64,000 nt of DNA from Collimonas silvisoli. Its GTDB lineage: Bacteria; Pseudomonadota; Gammaproteobacteria; Burkholderiales; Burkholderiaceae_D. Numbering within the stretch: position 1 is the stretch's first letter; every line of letters starts with the position of its first letter. The stretch lies in NCBI RefSeq assembly GCF_018305005.1, contig NZ_JAGQEG010000015.1, positions 1-64,000 of the forward strand, read 5' to 3'. Of this stretch, positions 16,876 to 25,868 are shown in pieces. Under the pieces are notes generated by a model, which saw only the letters and a list, made by a program, of their open reading frames with translations, did no database searches and had not been told where the DNA came from. Both the position numbers and the translations under genes were made by a program.

Positions 16876-18126
16876 TCAGCCGAACTTGCGTACCGCATCC
16901 AGCGCCAGGCCGGCGCCGATGCTGCCGAACAGATCGCCTTCCACCGCCTTCGCCGATGGCACCAGGGCGGCGATCTTGTGGCGCAACAGTTGCACGCCGC
17001 TGGAGCCGCCGGTGAAAAATACCGTATCCACCTGCGCCGGCGTCACACCCGCATCGCGCAGCAGATTGCTGACGGTGTCTTCCACCGTCCCCACCAGATG
17101 CGCAATGCTGGCGTTGAATTGCTGCCGCGTCAGGCTCAAGGCCTGGTTTGGCGCGATGCGATCCAGGCTGAGTTGCACCGTCTCCGCATCGGACAAACCG
17201 ATCTTGCCCTGTTCCACCTGCAAAGCCAGCCAATGCCCGGCGCGCTGTTCGACCAGATCCAGCAAGCGCCCGAATTTTTCGCGCTCGACGGTTTCACGCT
17301 GCACATCCTTCAACTGTTGCCAGGCCTTGCGCGTATAAATCTGGTTGATAGTGTGCCAGGTCGCCAGGTTGAAGTAATAGCTGGACGGCACCTCGCTATT
17401 GTTCACCAGGCGGCTGCCCAGCCCCAGCATCGGCATCACGCTCGACAGGCTCAGGTACTTATCGAAATCGGTGCCGCCGATATGGACCCCGCCGGTCGCC
17501 AGGATATCGTCGCGCCGCTCGCTGTCGGCAGCGCGCTGCGGCGACAAGCGCACCAGCGAAAAGTCGGAAGTGCCGCCGCCGATGTCGACGATCAGCACCA
17601 GTTCCTCGCGCTGTATGCTGGATTCGTAATCGAAGGCGGCGGCGATAGGTTCGTACTGGAAAGCGATGTGCTGGAAACCGACCGAGCGGGCGATTTCCGC
17701 CAGCGTATCTTCGGCACGCTGGTCGGCGGCCGGATTATCGTCGACAAAAAACACCGGACGACCCAGCACCACGCTCTGGAAATCCCTGCCGGCGGCGCGT
17801 TCGGCGCGGGTTTTCAGTTCAGCGATGAAGTGGGTCAGCAAGGCGCGGAACGGCAGCGCCCGGCCTCCAACTTCAGTCTGGGCGTCGATCAGGCTGGAGC
17901 CCAGCAAGCTCTTCAAGGAACGCATCAAACGCCCCTCGTAACCGGCCAGATAGCCGCTGAGCGCGGCGCGGCCGAAGCTGAAGGCGTCGTCCTCGGCGTT
18001 AAAGAAAACCACCGAAGGCAAGGTGACTTTACCGTCTTCCAGCGGCAGCAAGGCATTCTGTCCAGGCCTGCTCCAGCCAACTGTGGAATTAGACGTGCCG
18101 AAATCCACGCCGCAAGCGCTAGTCAT
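16876..18126 (-). CDS. yegD: Hsp70 family protein, YegD type
   Basis: 416 residues, far shorter than DnaK because only the actin-like ATPase domain is present. Phosphate-1 motif GVDFGTSNSTVGW at the N-terminus, phosphate-2 LIVDIGGGTSDFSLV near residue 190, and adenosine motif FFTGGSSGVQLL near residue 370. There is no substrate-binding lid, so it is not a canonical chaperone. E. coli YegD is the best-known relative and its function is poorly defined. It converges with the fluoride exporter gene, with 24 bp between stops. Confidence 0.88.
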   Translation of the reverse strand: MTSACGVDFGTSNSTVGWSRPGQNALLPLEDGKVTLPSVVFFNAEDDAFSFGRAALSGYLAGYEGRLMRSLKSLLGSSLIDAQTEVGGRALPFRALLTHFIAELKTRAERAAGRDFQSVVLGRPVFFVDDNPAADQRAEDTLAEIARSVGFQHIAFQYEPIAAAFDYESSIQREELVLIVDIGGGTSDFSLVRLSPQRAADSERRDDILATGGVHIGGTDFDKYLSLSSVMPMLGLGSRLVNNSEVPSSYYFNLATWHTINQIYTRKAWQQLKDVQRETVEREKFGRLLDLVEQRAGHWLALQVEQGKIGLSDAETVQLSLDRIAPNQALSLTRQQFNASIAHLVGTVEDTVSNLLRDAGVTPAQVDTVFFTGGSSGVQLLRHKIAALVPSAKAVEGDLFGSIGAGLALDAVRKFG

Positions 18127-18359
18127 ACGCAGACCTCACAAATAAAAAAGGGGCCGGCAATGGTATACCAAATGTGGGCTGGTTCCACAGGTAGTACACG
18201 GATAACAACAGCAAACTTTGATGAATAACGGTGTTTGGCAATAAGGTTGCGGGATTGATGGTGCTTGGAAGCAATATCGTATGCAATCAGCGGTCAGGGT
18301 AGCGTTGCTTGCAAGCTAGCGGCGCGCAACGGACGCTACCGGTAGATAGCCGAGCCTGG

Positions 18360-18950
18360 TCAGATAACAGTCTCCAGATGCTCACGAAGTCTCACAATAT
18401 CATCTCCAACGTCGGCTTGTTTCATGACGTCGTGAGAGGAAAATGACGGCAGGATTTCTGCGCCGCAAAATTTGTAGTTGGCGGTATTGTTTACGAATAC
18501 GTCATCGACCGATTTTCCTTGAAACAGAACCTGCTCCGCATCGCCGAATGCTTCTTCGGGGGCGTTCCATGTCAAGGAAAGCATGTACTTCTTGCCATGC
18601 ATCTTCCCGCCAGTCCCATACTGCTTGCTCGGGTCTTGCCGGGTGCGCCCGTCATCGACCAGCAAACTCTGTTGAACGAGGCCGGCTGTGAACACCTCGT
18701 CGACGTATTTCTTGTATATCCACGGCATCCCGAACCAGTAAACCGGTGATTGCAGAATGATGATGTCTGCCCTGACATGCTTTTGAACTTCGGCGTCGAC
18801 ATCGTAGCCTTGCTCAATGTCTGTTTGCATGACTTCATAGTCCCGCTTCTCCATTTCCTCCTTGATGATTCCGGCCATGGTCTTGTTCAGCTTGCCTGTG
18901 GAAATGCCTTGATAGAACTGGTGGGCGTTGATTATCAGTGCTTTTTTCAT
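18360..18950 (-). CDS. mdaB: NAD(P)H-dependent flavin oxidoreductase, MdaB-like
   Basis: 196 residues of flavodoxin-like quinone reductase fold. It opens MKKALIINAHQ, has the family segment IIILQSPVYWFGMPWIYKKYVDEVF near residue 65, and YMLSLTWNAPEEAF near 123. MdaB reduces quinones and drug-like compounds by two electrons with NADPH, protecting against redox cycling. The divergent AraC-family regulator 200 bp away probably controls it. Confidence 0.88.
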   Translation of the reverse strand: MKKALIINAHQFYQGISTGKLNKTMAGIIKEEMEKRDYEVMQTDIEQGYDVDAEVQKHVRADIIILQSPVYWFGMPWIYKKYVDEVFTAGLVQQSLLVDDGRTRQDPSKQYGTGGKMHGKKYMLSLTWNAPEEAFGDAEQVLFQGKSVDDVFVNNTANYKFCGAEILPSFSSHDVMKQADVGDDIVRLREHLETVI

Positions 18951-19151
18951 CGTTGATCCTATGTGATTGTCCGAATAAATGCGGCGTTGAATCGTTATTT
19001 ACTGGCTGCCATTGTGAGCCCGGTGATGACAAACAGGTTTGCCGGATTTGATCTTGTTATTGCCTAATTCGATGATTTCGAAACGAATCCGGAAAGAAGG
19101 CAAGTCGATGATGCTAGACTAGGCCTTGATGATTACTCCTGTGAAGACGAT

Positions 19152-20060
19152 ATGAAGTCAGGACACAGCATGCCTTTGGCGAATGCAAACGATCTTGCTC
19201 AATTGGTGGGAGGCATTGCCCAAACCGATGGAGACTACACTACGCAAATTCCGGCACTGATGATTTATCGTCGTAGTACAGTTACCGACCCGATGCCATG
19301 CATCTATGGTCTGGGGTTGGGTATAACGGTACAAGGCGGCAAGCGGGTCACGCTTGGCGATGAGATTTTTGACTATGGGCCAGGACAATCGCTCGTCACG
19401 TCGGTTGACCTGCCGGTGTCGTCCTATGTGACGCGCGCCAATCGCGTCGAACCTTATCTGGGCATGCGTCTTGAATTGGATGCCCGTGTCATTGCCCAGG
19501 TGGCTGCCGAGATGGATTTTTCGGCGCCACTCAAGGCAGCGCCCTCGCGCGCGATGTCCGTCGTGACCTTGGATGACGGCCTGCTGGGGGCGCTGACCCG
19601 GCTGATCCGGCTCTTGGACGAACCGCACCTGATTCCACTCATTGCGCCGCTGATCCAGCAGGAAATAGTTGTCCGGTTGCTGAACGGGGAGCATGGGCCG
19701 ACGCTGCGCCATCTCGTCACAAGCGGCGCTCCTAGTCAGCAGATTGCCAAGGTAATCGCTTGGTTGAAGCAGCACTTTACGGACGATGTACCCATCGATG
19801 ATTTGGCTGTCAAAGCTCACATGAGTCCGTCTACCTTCCGCCAGCACTTTCGTGCGGTAGCGGGTATGAGCCCCTTGCAGTATTTAAAGCATCTACGCCT
19901 GCAGGACGCCCGGCAACTGATGCTTAACGAAGACCTGGATGCGAGCAGTGCCGCGATACGCGTGGGGTACGAGAGTGCGTCCCAGTTCAGCCGGGAATAC
20001 ACCCGCTTGTTTGGGGCGCCTCCGCTAAGGGACATCAAGCGGTTGCGGGAATCTGCCTGA
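19152..20060 (+). CDS. AraC-family transcriptional regulator
   Basis: 302 residues. The N-terminal two-thirds is an AraC-N (cupin-like) domain of the type found with aldo-keto and quinone reductases (IPALMIYRRS; GLGITVQGGKRVTLG). The C-terminus has two helix-turn-helix motifs (DLAVKAHMSPSTFRQHFRAV; AIRVGYESASQFSREYTRLFG). It is divergent from mdaB, so regulation of that reductase by an electrophile or aldehyde signal is likely. The ATG at 19152 lies behind GAAGA; an ATG 15 bp further in is a weaker alternative. Confidence 0.88.
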   Translation: MKSGHSMPLANANDLAQLVGGIAQTDGDYTTQIPALMIYRRSTVTDPMPCIYGLGLGITVQGGKRVTLGDEIFDYGPGQSLVTSVDLPVSSYVTRANRVEPYLGMRLELDARVIAQVAAEMDFSAPLKAAPSRAMSVVTLDDGLLGALTRLIRLLDEPHLIPLIAPLIQQEIVVRLLNGEHGPTLRHLVTSGAPSQQIAKVIAWLKQHFTDDVPIDDLAVKAHMSPSTFRQHFRAVAGMSPLQYLKHLRLQDARQLMLNEDLDASSAAIRVGYESASQFSREYTRLFGAPPLRDIKRLRESA

Positions 20061-20353
20061 GAAAAGGCGGACCACATGTTGGAAGAAATGTTGGGAGCCT
20101 TTGACTCAGAGCGGTCAAGGTAAAAACCAGAGAGATTCTGATCAACTTGCTTTTTGACGATAAAACATAGAAATAGGCAAGATAAAAGTCAAAACAGGCA
20201 AGCGCATTCCACCGGCAAAGCCGCATACTTTTAGCGTCCATGTCCAACGCCATCAAAATTGCCGGCGCCCTGCCTGCACGCCGGGTTTTGAATGTCTGGC
20301 CAGGGAAAATTCGCCGTGCCCCGTCGCACCCACACTATGGAGAACCGCAACCC

Positions 20354-20827
20354 ATGAGCACGCTCAACGTCAACGGCCGTCAGCACACGGTCGACGCCGA
20401 CCCCGGCACCCCCATCCTCTGGGCTCTGCGCGACACGCTGGGCATGACCGGCACCAAGTTCGGTTGCGGCGCTGCGCTGTGCGGCGCCTGTACCGTGCAC
20501 CTGGACGGCCAGGCTACCCGGTCGTGCATTACACCTATCTCTGCCGCAGAAGGCAGGAAGATCACCACCATCGAGGCCATGACCGACGGCAGCGATCCGG
20601 TCGGCGCCGCCGTGCATGCGGCATGGGTCAAGCACGACGTGGCGCAGTGCGGCTACTGCCAGAGCGGCCAGATCATGAGCGCCACGGGCTTTCTCAAGTC
20701 GCTGCCCCGCGGCAAGCAGCCGACCGCCGCCGAGATCGACTCGGCCATGGCCGGCAACATCTGCCGCTGTGGCACCTATGCCCGTATCCACGCTGCGGTG
20801 ACCGATGCCGCCAAAACCCTCGCCTGA
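20354..20827 (+). CDS. (2Fe-2S)-binding subunit of a molybdenum hydroxylase (IorA-like)
   Basis: 157 residues from the ATG at 20354 (MSTLNVNGRQHTVDA), with GGAG about ten bases upstream. Two [2Fe-2S] clusters are visible: plant-ferredoxin type CGAALCGACTVH and the helical type with CGYCQSGQIM followed by CRCGTYARI. It carries electrons from the molybdopterin subunit encoded next. The 3' end lies 10 bp before the large-subunit start, so they form an operon. No FAD subunit is present, as in isoquinoline 1-oxidoreductase and aldehyde dehydrogenases of this type that deliver electrons to cytochromes. Confidence 0.93.
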   Translation: MSTLNVNGRQHTVDADPGTPILWALRDTLGMTGTKFGCGAALCGACTVHLDGQATRSCITPISAAEGRKITTIEAMTDGSDPVGAAVHAAWVKHDVAQCGYCQSGQIMSATGFLKSLPRGKQPTAAEIDSAMAGNICRCGTYARIHAAVTDAAKTLA

Positions 20828-20837
20828 AGGAGTTGCC

Positions 20838-23084
20838 GTGTTACCTAATGTTGACTACAGCGAAATGCCGCGTGCTCTGCAGCACCTGTTGACCCGAGGA
20901 CAAGCCGACGATGCTGTCGCGCTGCCGCGCCGCCAGTTCCTCAAGCTGGCCGGCTCCGTCGGCTTGGCGATCGGCGCCTTTCCCCATCTGGCCATGGGAC
21001 AAGCCGCCAATAACGGCCAGGCTGGGAAGGCCCTCAAACCGACCGAACAACCGTCGGCCTTTGTACAGATCGCCCCTAATGGCGAGGTCACGGTAGCCGT
21101 CAATCGGCTTGAGTTTGGCCAAGGCGTACAGACGGCGTTGCCGATGATCCTGGCCGAGGAGCTGGACGCCGACTGGAGCCTGGTCCGCAGCAGGCACGGC
21201 TCGAACGACCCTGCCTACGTCGACCCGCTCTTCGGCATTCATCTCACCGGCGGCTCTCATTCGATCAAGAACAGCTTCACGCAGTATCGCGAGCTCGGCG
21301 CGCGCGCCCGGGCCATGCTGTTGAGCGCCGCTGCGGCGCGCTGGAAGGTGGACGTGGCTAGCCTGCGCACGCAGGCCGGCTCGGTGCTGGGTCCTGGGGG
21401 GCGCAAACTGGGTTACGGCGAACTGGCGGAAGCCGCGATGGCCTTTCCCGTGCCCGAGAAAGTCGCGCTGAAGGACCCCAAGGATTTCCGCATCATCGGT
21501 CGTCCCACCACGCGCCTGGACGCGCGCGCCAAGAGCAGCGGCCGGCAGCAGTTCGGGATTGACGTCCGCCTGCCTGGTCAGTTGACGGCCGTGGTGGCGC
21601 GCCCGCCGATGTTCGGTGCGCGTCTGGCATCGGTGGACGATAGCGCCGCGCGCGCTGTGAAAGGCGTGAAGGCCGTGCTGCGCGTGCAGCTGGATCGCGG
21701 CGCCGAAGGCGTGGCCGTGATCGCCGATGGCTACTGGCCGGCCAAGCAGGGGCGCGATGCGCTGAAGCTGCAGTGGAATACCGCCGCCGTCGAGAAAGTA
21801 GACAGCGAACAGCAGTTGGCACAGTACCGCGCGCTTGCCGGTCAGCCCGGCCCGCGCCGGTTCGACGCCGACATCGCGCCTTTAGCAACGGCGCCCCGGC
21901 AACTGGAAGCCGAGTTTGTATTCCCCTACCTGGCCCACGCGGCCATGGAACCCCTGAACTGCACCGTTGCGCTCACCGACGGGCGCGCCGAGATATGGAC
22001 CGGCTCCCAATGCCCCGGCCTGGATGGCGCCGCAGTCGCACGCGTGCTCGGCATCAAGCCAGAGCAGGTGGAGGTGCATGTGCAAATGGCGGGCGGCGGC
22101 TTCGGCCGGCGCTTCTCAAGCGGCAGCGACTTCGTGGTCGAAGCCTGCGAGATCGCCAAGGCGGCCCGCGCTGCCGGCTTGAACGTGCCGGTGCGCACGC
22201 TCTGGAGCCGCGAGGACGACATGCGCGGCGGTTACTACCGTCCGATGCACCTGCATCGCGCACGCATCGGTTTCGACGAGCGCGGCAAGGTGCTGGCCTG
22301 GGATCATGTCATCGTCGGCCAGTCCATCACCACGGGTTCTGTCTTCGAGCAGTTCCAAGTGAAGAACGGCATCGACGCCACGGCAACCGAAGGCATGCGC
22401 GAGCCTTATGCGCTACCGATGCGTCTGACGGTGCATCACCCCAAGCTCAACGTGCCGGTACTGTGGTGGCGCAGCGTAGGCTCCACTCACACCGCCTTCG
22501 TGATGGAAACCTTGATCGACGAGATCGCCCGCAGTACGCAACAGGACCCGGTGGCCTACCGGATGCAGCTCTTCGGCGACAAGAACGCGCGCCACCGGGC
22601 TGCCCTGCAATTGGCGGTGGAGCAGAGTGGATATGGCAAACAGCAATTGCCGGCCGGACGCGCCTGGGGCGTGGCGGTGCACGAATCCTTCGACTCCGTG
22701 GTGGCCTACGTGGTGGAGGCCTCGGTGCAGGACGGCCGGCCGGTGCTGCACCGCGTGACCGCCGGCGTGCACTGCAATCTCGCGGTCAATCCGCGCACCT
22801 TGGAAGCGCAAGTGCAAGGCGCGGCGGTCATGGGCATGTCGATGTGCCTGCCAGGCTCAGCCATCACGCTCAAGGACGGCGTTGTCGAGCAGAGTAACTT
22901 CGGTGACTTCACGGTGGCGCGCATTACCGACATGCCGGTGTTCGGCGTCCACATCGTACCCAGCGCCGAGCCGCCGACCGGCATGGGTGAGCCGGGCCTG
23001 CCGCCGCTGGCCCCGGCTTTCGCCAATGCCATTACGCGGCTGACCGGCAAGCCGCTGCGGCAGCTGCCGTTCAACCTGGCGTAA
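20838..23084 (+). CDS. Molybdopterin-binding large subunit, xanthine dehydrogenase family (IorB-like)
   Basis: 748 residues from the GTG at 20838, chosen because AAGGAG sits six bases upstream. Residues 31-40 hold a twin-arginine motif (RRQFLKLAG followed by a hydrophobic stretch), so the folded complex is probably exported by Tat. The Mo-cofactor domain has GGGFGRRF near residue 420 and the active-site glutamate motif GMGEPGLPPLAP near the C-terminus. Such enzymes hydroxylate N-heterocycles or oxidise aldehydes with water as oxygen source. The substrate cannot be assigned. Followed after 9 bp by the XdhC-type maturation factor. Confidence 0.92.
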   Translation: MLPNVDYSEMPRALQHLLTRGQADDAVALPRRQFLKLAGSVGLAIGAFPHLAMGQAANNGQAGKALKPTEQPSAFVQIAPNGEVTVAVNRLEFGQGVQTALPMILAEELDADWSLVRSRHGSNDPAYVDPLFGIHLTGGSHSIKNSFTQYRELGARARAMLLSAAAARWKVDVASLRTQAGSVLGPGGRKLGYGELAEAAMAFPVPEKVALKDPKDFRIIGRPTTRLDARAKSSGRQQFGIDVRLPGQLTAVVARPPMFGARLASVDDSAARAVKGVKAVLRVQLDRGAEGVAVIADGYWPAKQGRDALKLQWNTAAVEKVDSEQQLAQYRALAGQPGPRRFDADIAPLATAPRQLEAEFVFPYLAHAAMEPLNCTVALTDGRAEIWTGSQCPGLDGAAVARVLGIKPEQVEVHVQMAGGGFGRRFSSGSDFVVEACEIAKAARAAGLNVPVRTLWSREDDMRGGYYRPMHLHRARIGFDERGKVLAWDHVIVGQSITTGSVFEQFQVKNGIDATATEGMREPYALPMRLTVHHPKLNVPVLWWRSVGSTHTAFVMETLIDEIARSTQQDPVAYRMQLFGDKNARHRAALQLAVEQSGYGKQQLPAGRAWGVAVHESFDSVVAYVVEASVQDGRPVLHRVTAGVHCNLAVNPRTLEAQVQGAAVMGMSMCLPGSAITLKDGVVEQSNFGDFTVARITDMPVFGVHIVPSAEPPTGMGEPGLPPLAPAFANAITRLTGKPLRQLPFNLA

Positions 23085-23093
23085 GCCGGCGCC

Positions 23094-24143
23094 ATGGATG
23101 ATCTCGACGCACTGGTCTTGCGCACCGCGCTGGACTGGCAGGTTGCGGGCCTGCCCGTAGTGCTCGTCACCGTCGCGCGGACCTGGGGTTCCTCGCCTCG
23201 GCCGCCTGGCTCGCTCATGGCTATCAACGGGCGGGGTGAGACGGCCGGCTCGGTGTCGGGCGGTTGCATTGAGGACGATCTCATCCTCAGTATCCGGAAA
23301 GGCGGGGCACAGGCCGTCTGCGCAAGCGGCCTGCCTACCGTGCTGCGCTACGGCATCTCAGCTGACGAGGCGCACCGTTTCGGCTTGCCTTGCGGGGGCA
23401 CTGTGGAACTGGTGCTGGAACCGGTGTCTGCGCACAGCCGGTTAGACGAACTTCTGCTGGCCTGCGAGCAGCGGCGCAGCACCGAGCGGGTGCTGGACCT
23501 GCACACCGGCCGCGTGGAACTGCGCGAAGGCAGGCGTGATGGCGTGCCCCGGCTGGACGACCAGCAGCTGACCACCTACCTGGGGCCACAGGGCCGCCTC
23601 ATCGTTATCGGGGCTGGAGACCTCTCGCGCTATCTGTGCCAGATGGCGCTGAGTCTAGGCTTCGAGGTCGTCGTCTGTGACCCGCGGGAGGAATACCGCG
23701 CAAGCTGGCAGTTGAATGGCGTGGTGGTCAGCCGCGAAATGCCAGACGACTTGGTCTTGCGGCTGCGGCCCGATGCGCGCACCGCCGTGGTAGCCCTGAC
23801 GCACGATCCCAAACTGGACGACCTGGCCCTGATCGATGCACTGCAGTCCAAGGCTTTCTATGTCGGCGCCATCGGCTCACGCCGCAACAGCGAGCAACGC
23901 CGCGAACGGTTACGCACGCACTTCGACATCGCGGAGCCCGCGCTGCGGGGCCTGCATGGGCCGGCGGGCCTCTACATCGGCAGCAAGACACCCGCCGAGA
24001 TCGCGCTGTCTATCATGGCCGAGGTTGTGGCCGTGAAGAACGGGATCCGCTTGCCTTCACCCATGCCAATGGTGGCTGGCAAGTCATTGTATGAAAATCT
24101 CGGGCACCGGGCGCCAGCCGCCACTAGCAGCTGCAATGTCTAG
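23094..24143 (+). CDS. XdhC family molybdenum cofactor insertion/sulfuration factor
   Basis: 349 residues. N-terminal XdhC/CoxI domain (VTVARTWGSSPRPPGSLMAI; SGGCIEDDLI) and C-terminal Rossmann-like XdhC domain (RLIVIGAGDLSRYL; YVGAIGSRRN; LYIGSKTPAEIALSI). XdhC proteins bind molybdenum cofactor, promote its sulfuration and load it into xanthine-dehydrogenase-family enzymes. Third gene of the operon, 9 bp after the large subunit, which is its evident client. Converges with dsbB. Confidence 0.93.
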   Translation: MDDLDALVLRTALDWQVAGLPVVLVTVARTWGSSPRPPGSLMAINGRGETAGSVSGGCIEDDLILSIRKGGAQAVCASGLPTVLRYGISADEAHRFGLPCGGTVELVLEPVSAHSRLDELLLACEQRRSTERVLDLHTGRVELREGRRDGVPRLDDQQLTTYLGPQGRLIVIGAGDLSRYLCQMALSLGFEVVVCDPREEYRASWQLNGVVVSREMPDDLVLRLRPDARTAVVALTHDPKLDDLALIDALQSKAFYVGAIGSRRNSEQRRERLRTHFDIAEPALRGLHGPAGLYIGSKTPAEIALSIMAEVVAVKNGIRLPSPMPMVAGKSLYENLGHRAPAATSSCNV

Positions 24144-24171
24144 AGCATGTTATCGGCGGGAATAGCGCCGT

Positions 24172-24660
24172 TTAGTAACGGCGATCGCGCTTGAACAGTG
24201 TGGCGGCCAGGATCACGGCCAGCACCGCAGACCACAACAGCGACCATTGCGGGATCGACAGGCCCAGGATCGGATCGTAAGGGGTGGTGCAGAGTGCGTA
24301 AGCGTCAACCTTGAACACGGACGGCAGCAATGCGGCAGGCGGCAGCGCGTTCATTGGCGCTTCCAGCGCATCCCGGCCGCATGAGGCCGATGGATGAGCG
24401 ATGACCCACAGATGCCAGGTGGCGGTGCCGGCGCCGCCCAGTCCCGCCAGGACGCCGATCCCTGCGCCAGCTTTTTGGGCGCCGGCCGGCAAGCCGGCGC
24501 AAATCAGGCAAATCAACGCGATCGCCGCGAATGCATAACGCTGTATCACGCACAGCGGACAAGGCTGCATGTCCTGGTAGTGCTGCAAATACAATGCACC
24601 AGCCAGGATGGCGAGGGCGATGAAGGCGACTGCAAGCAAAACGGATCTGGTTGTTTTCAT
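24172..24660 (-). CDS. dsbB: Disulfide bond formation protein DsbB
   Basis: 162 residues, four membrane helices. The first periplasmic loop has CPLC (MQPCPLCVIQRY) and the second has the partner cysteines in SASCGRDALE and YALCTTPYDP. DsbB reoxidises DsbA and passes electrons to quinone in the inner membrane. A DsbC isomerase gene occurs separately at 39.2 kb. Stand-alone gene converging with the molybdenum operon. Confidence 0.95.
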   Translation of the reverse strand: MKTTRSVLLAVAFIALAILAGALYLQHYQDMQPCPLCVIQRYAFAAIALICLICAGLPAGAQKAGAGIGVLAGLGGAGTATWHLWVIAHPSASCGRDALEAPMNALPPAALLPSVFKVDAYALCTTPYDPILGLSIPQWSLLWSAVLAVILAATLFKRDRRY

Positions 24661-24812
24661 TTTGAAGCTATGAAGTGAGTCGTAATTGTAAAATGGACAG
24701 CTCGCACGTGAAGTCAGCCATAGACCGACTCTGGCGCGAGAGTGCCTGAGCTGCGGAGTGAGCGATGTGTGTAAAGCATTTTTTCAAGCGCTAACCATGC
24801 TGCAAGGCTGTC

Positions 24813-25202
24813 TTATTTTTCCTTTGGGGATTCGCCATCCGATGCCGCCACCATCAGCAAAGCGCCGATAATTGAAATATTTTTCAAGAAGTGGTTAAGC
24901 TGATTCTGCAAGCCGGCAGGTTCTGCTTGCCAGAACCGATGGGCGGTCAAAGTTGCTATTACCGTGAACAGGGCCACGATCACAGCGACAGGACGGATAT
25001 GCCAACCGCTGAGAATCGCCAGGCCCCCTCCAGCCTCAACCAGAATCGCGACCAGCACGGCGATAGTAGCGAACGGCACGCCGATGCGGTCCATATAGCC
25101 AACCACGCTAGAAAAGGCGGTGATCTTGAGCACGCCGGAAATGACGAACAGCGAGGCAAGAAGGGTGCGGCCAATGCGATACAGTACAGGTGAAGTTTGC
25201 AT
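24813..25202 (-). CDS. DoxX family membrane protein (second copy)
   Basis: 129 residues, four membrane helices, nearly collinear with the DoxX protein at 13.8-14.2 kb (shared LYRIGR-LLASLFVISGV, LTAHRFW and NHFLKNISIIGALLM-type segments). Probably a paralog from duplication. Here it stands alone without a pirin gene. A DUF4148 gene and a LysR gene follow on the upstream side. Function presumably in redox or membrane stress, not established. Confidence 0.88.
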   Translation of the reverse strand: MQTSPVLYRIGRTLLASLFVISGVLKITAFSSVVGYMDRIGVPFATIAVLVAILVEAGGGLAILSGWHIRPVAVIVALFTVIATLTAHRFWQAEPAGLQNQLNHFLKNISIIGALLMVAASDGESPKEK

Positions 25203-25393
25203 GATTTTTCAATATTTAATAGATTGTGATGTCAGTTGAGATTTACTTTGAAGCCACTACTGCATCAACTGACCTAGCGGATGATCTGATGCTGAACCGG
25301 ATAGCTAAGGAAAACGTAGTTCAATATTGTGGTGGCACGCATAGTGCACCACCACATCCTTCTATTCGCGTGGCCTGCCTATAAGCTATCTGT

Positions 25394-25693
25394 TCAATGG
25401 CCAGCGTTTATGCGGAGCACATCCAGCTCTCGATTCGCAACAGTTGCATCAGCGTTCAATTCCGCTTTGACTGCGGCGCGAGTCGTGGCCGGCGCGGCAG
25501 GCTGCAGGACCGGGTTGGTCGAGGCAGGAGAGTTCAGACCGCCCTCATCACTTTCCTGCTTCAATTCAGCGATAACCTCTGCACGAGTCTTGTTCGATGC
25601 AAAAGAAACTTCTGGCGGATAACTTGCTTCAGCAAAAACGGCGCCTGTGGCAGCCACAAGAGTCGCAGTAATCATTATTTTTGGCATGTGCAT
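25394..25693 (-). CDS. DUF4148 domain-containing exported protein
   Basis: 99 residues with a signal peptide (MPKIMITATLVAATGAVFA; a second possible start two codons earlier). The mature part contains the DUF4148 repeat twice: TRAEVIAELKQ near residue 37 and TRAAVKAELNA near residue 70. DUF4148 proteins are small periplasmic or secreted proteins abundant in Burkholderiales; their function is unknown. Divergent from the LysR gene that follows, which may regulate it. Confidence 0.85.
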   Translation of the reverse strand: MHMPKIMITATLVAATGAVFAEASYPPEVSFASNKTRAEVIAELKQESDEGGLNSPASTNPVLQPAAPATTRAAVKAELNADATVANRELDVLRINAGH

Positions 25694-25868
25694 TTTGCGC
25701 TTTCAGTAGAAATATGCGCCGGGATGGCGACGGTGGCGGCAGACTGTGAAACTTGTTTTCCAGCATGTCTTACCGCGTGATCGATACTATGCGCAAAGAA
25801 AATGAAGATAAATTAGCTAAAATGCGATCCTCCGTTCTGTATATGGAACGATAAAGACAGGATTTTTG

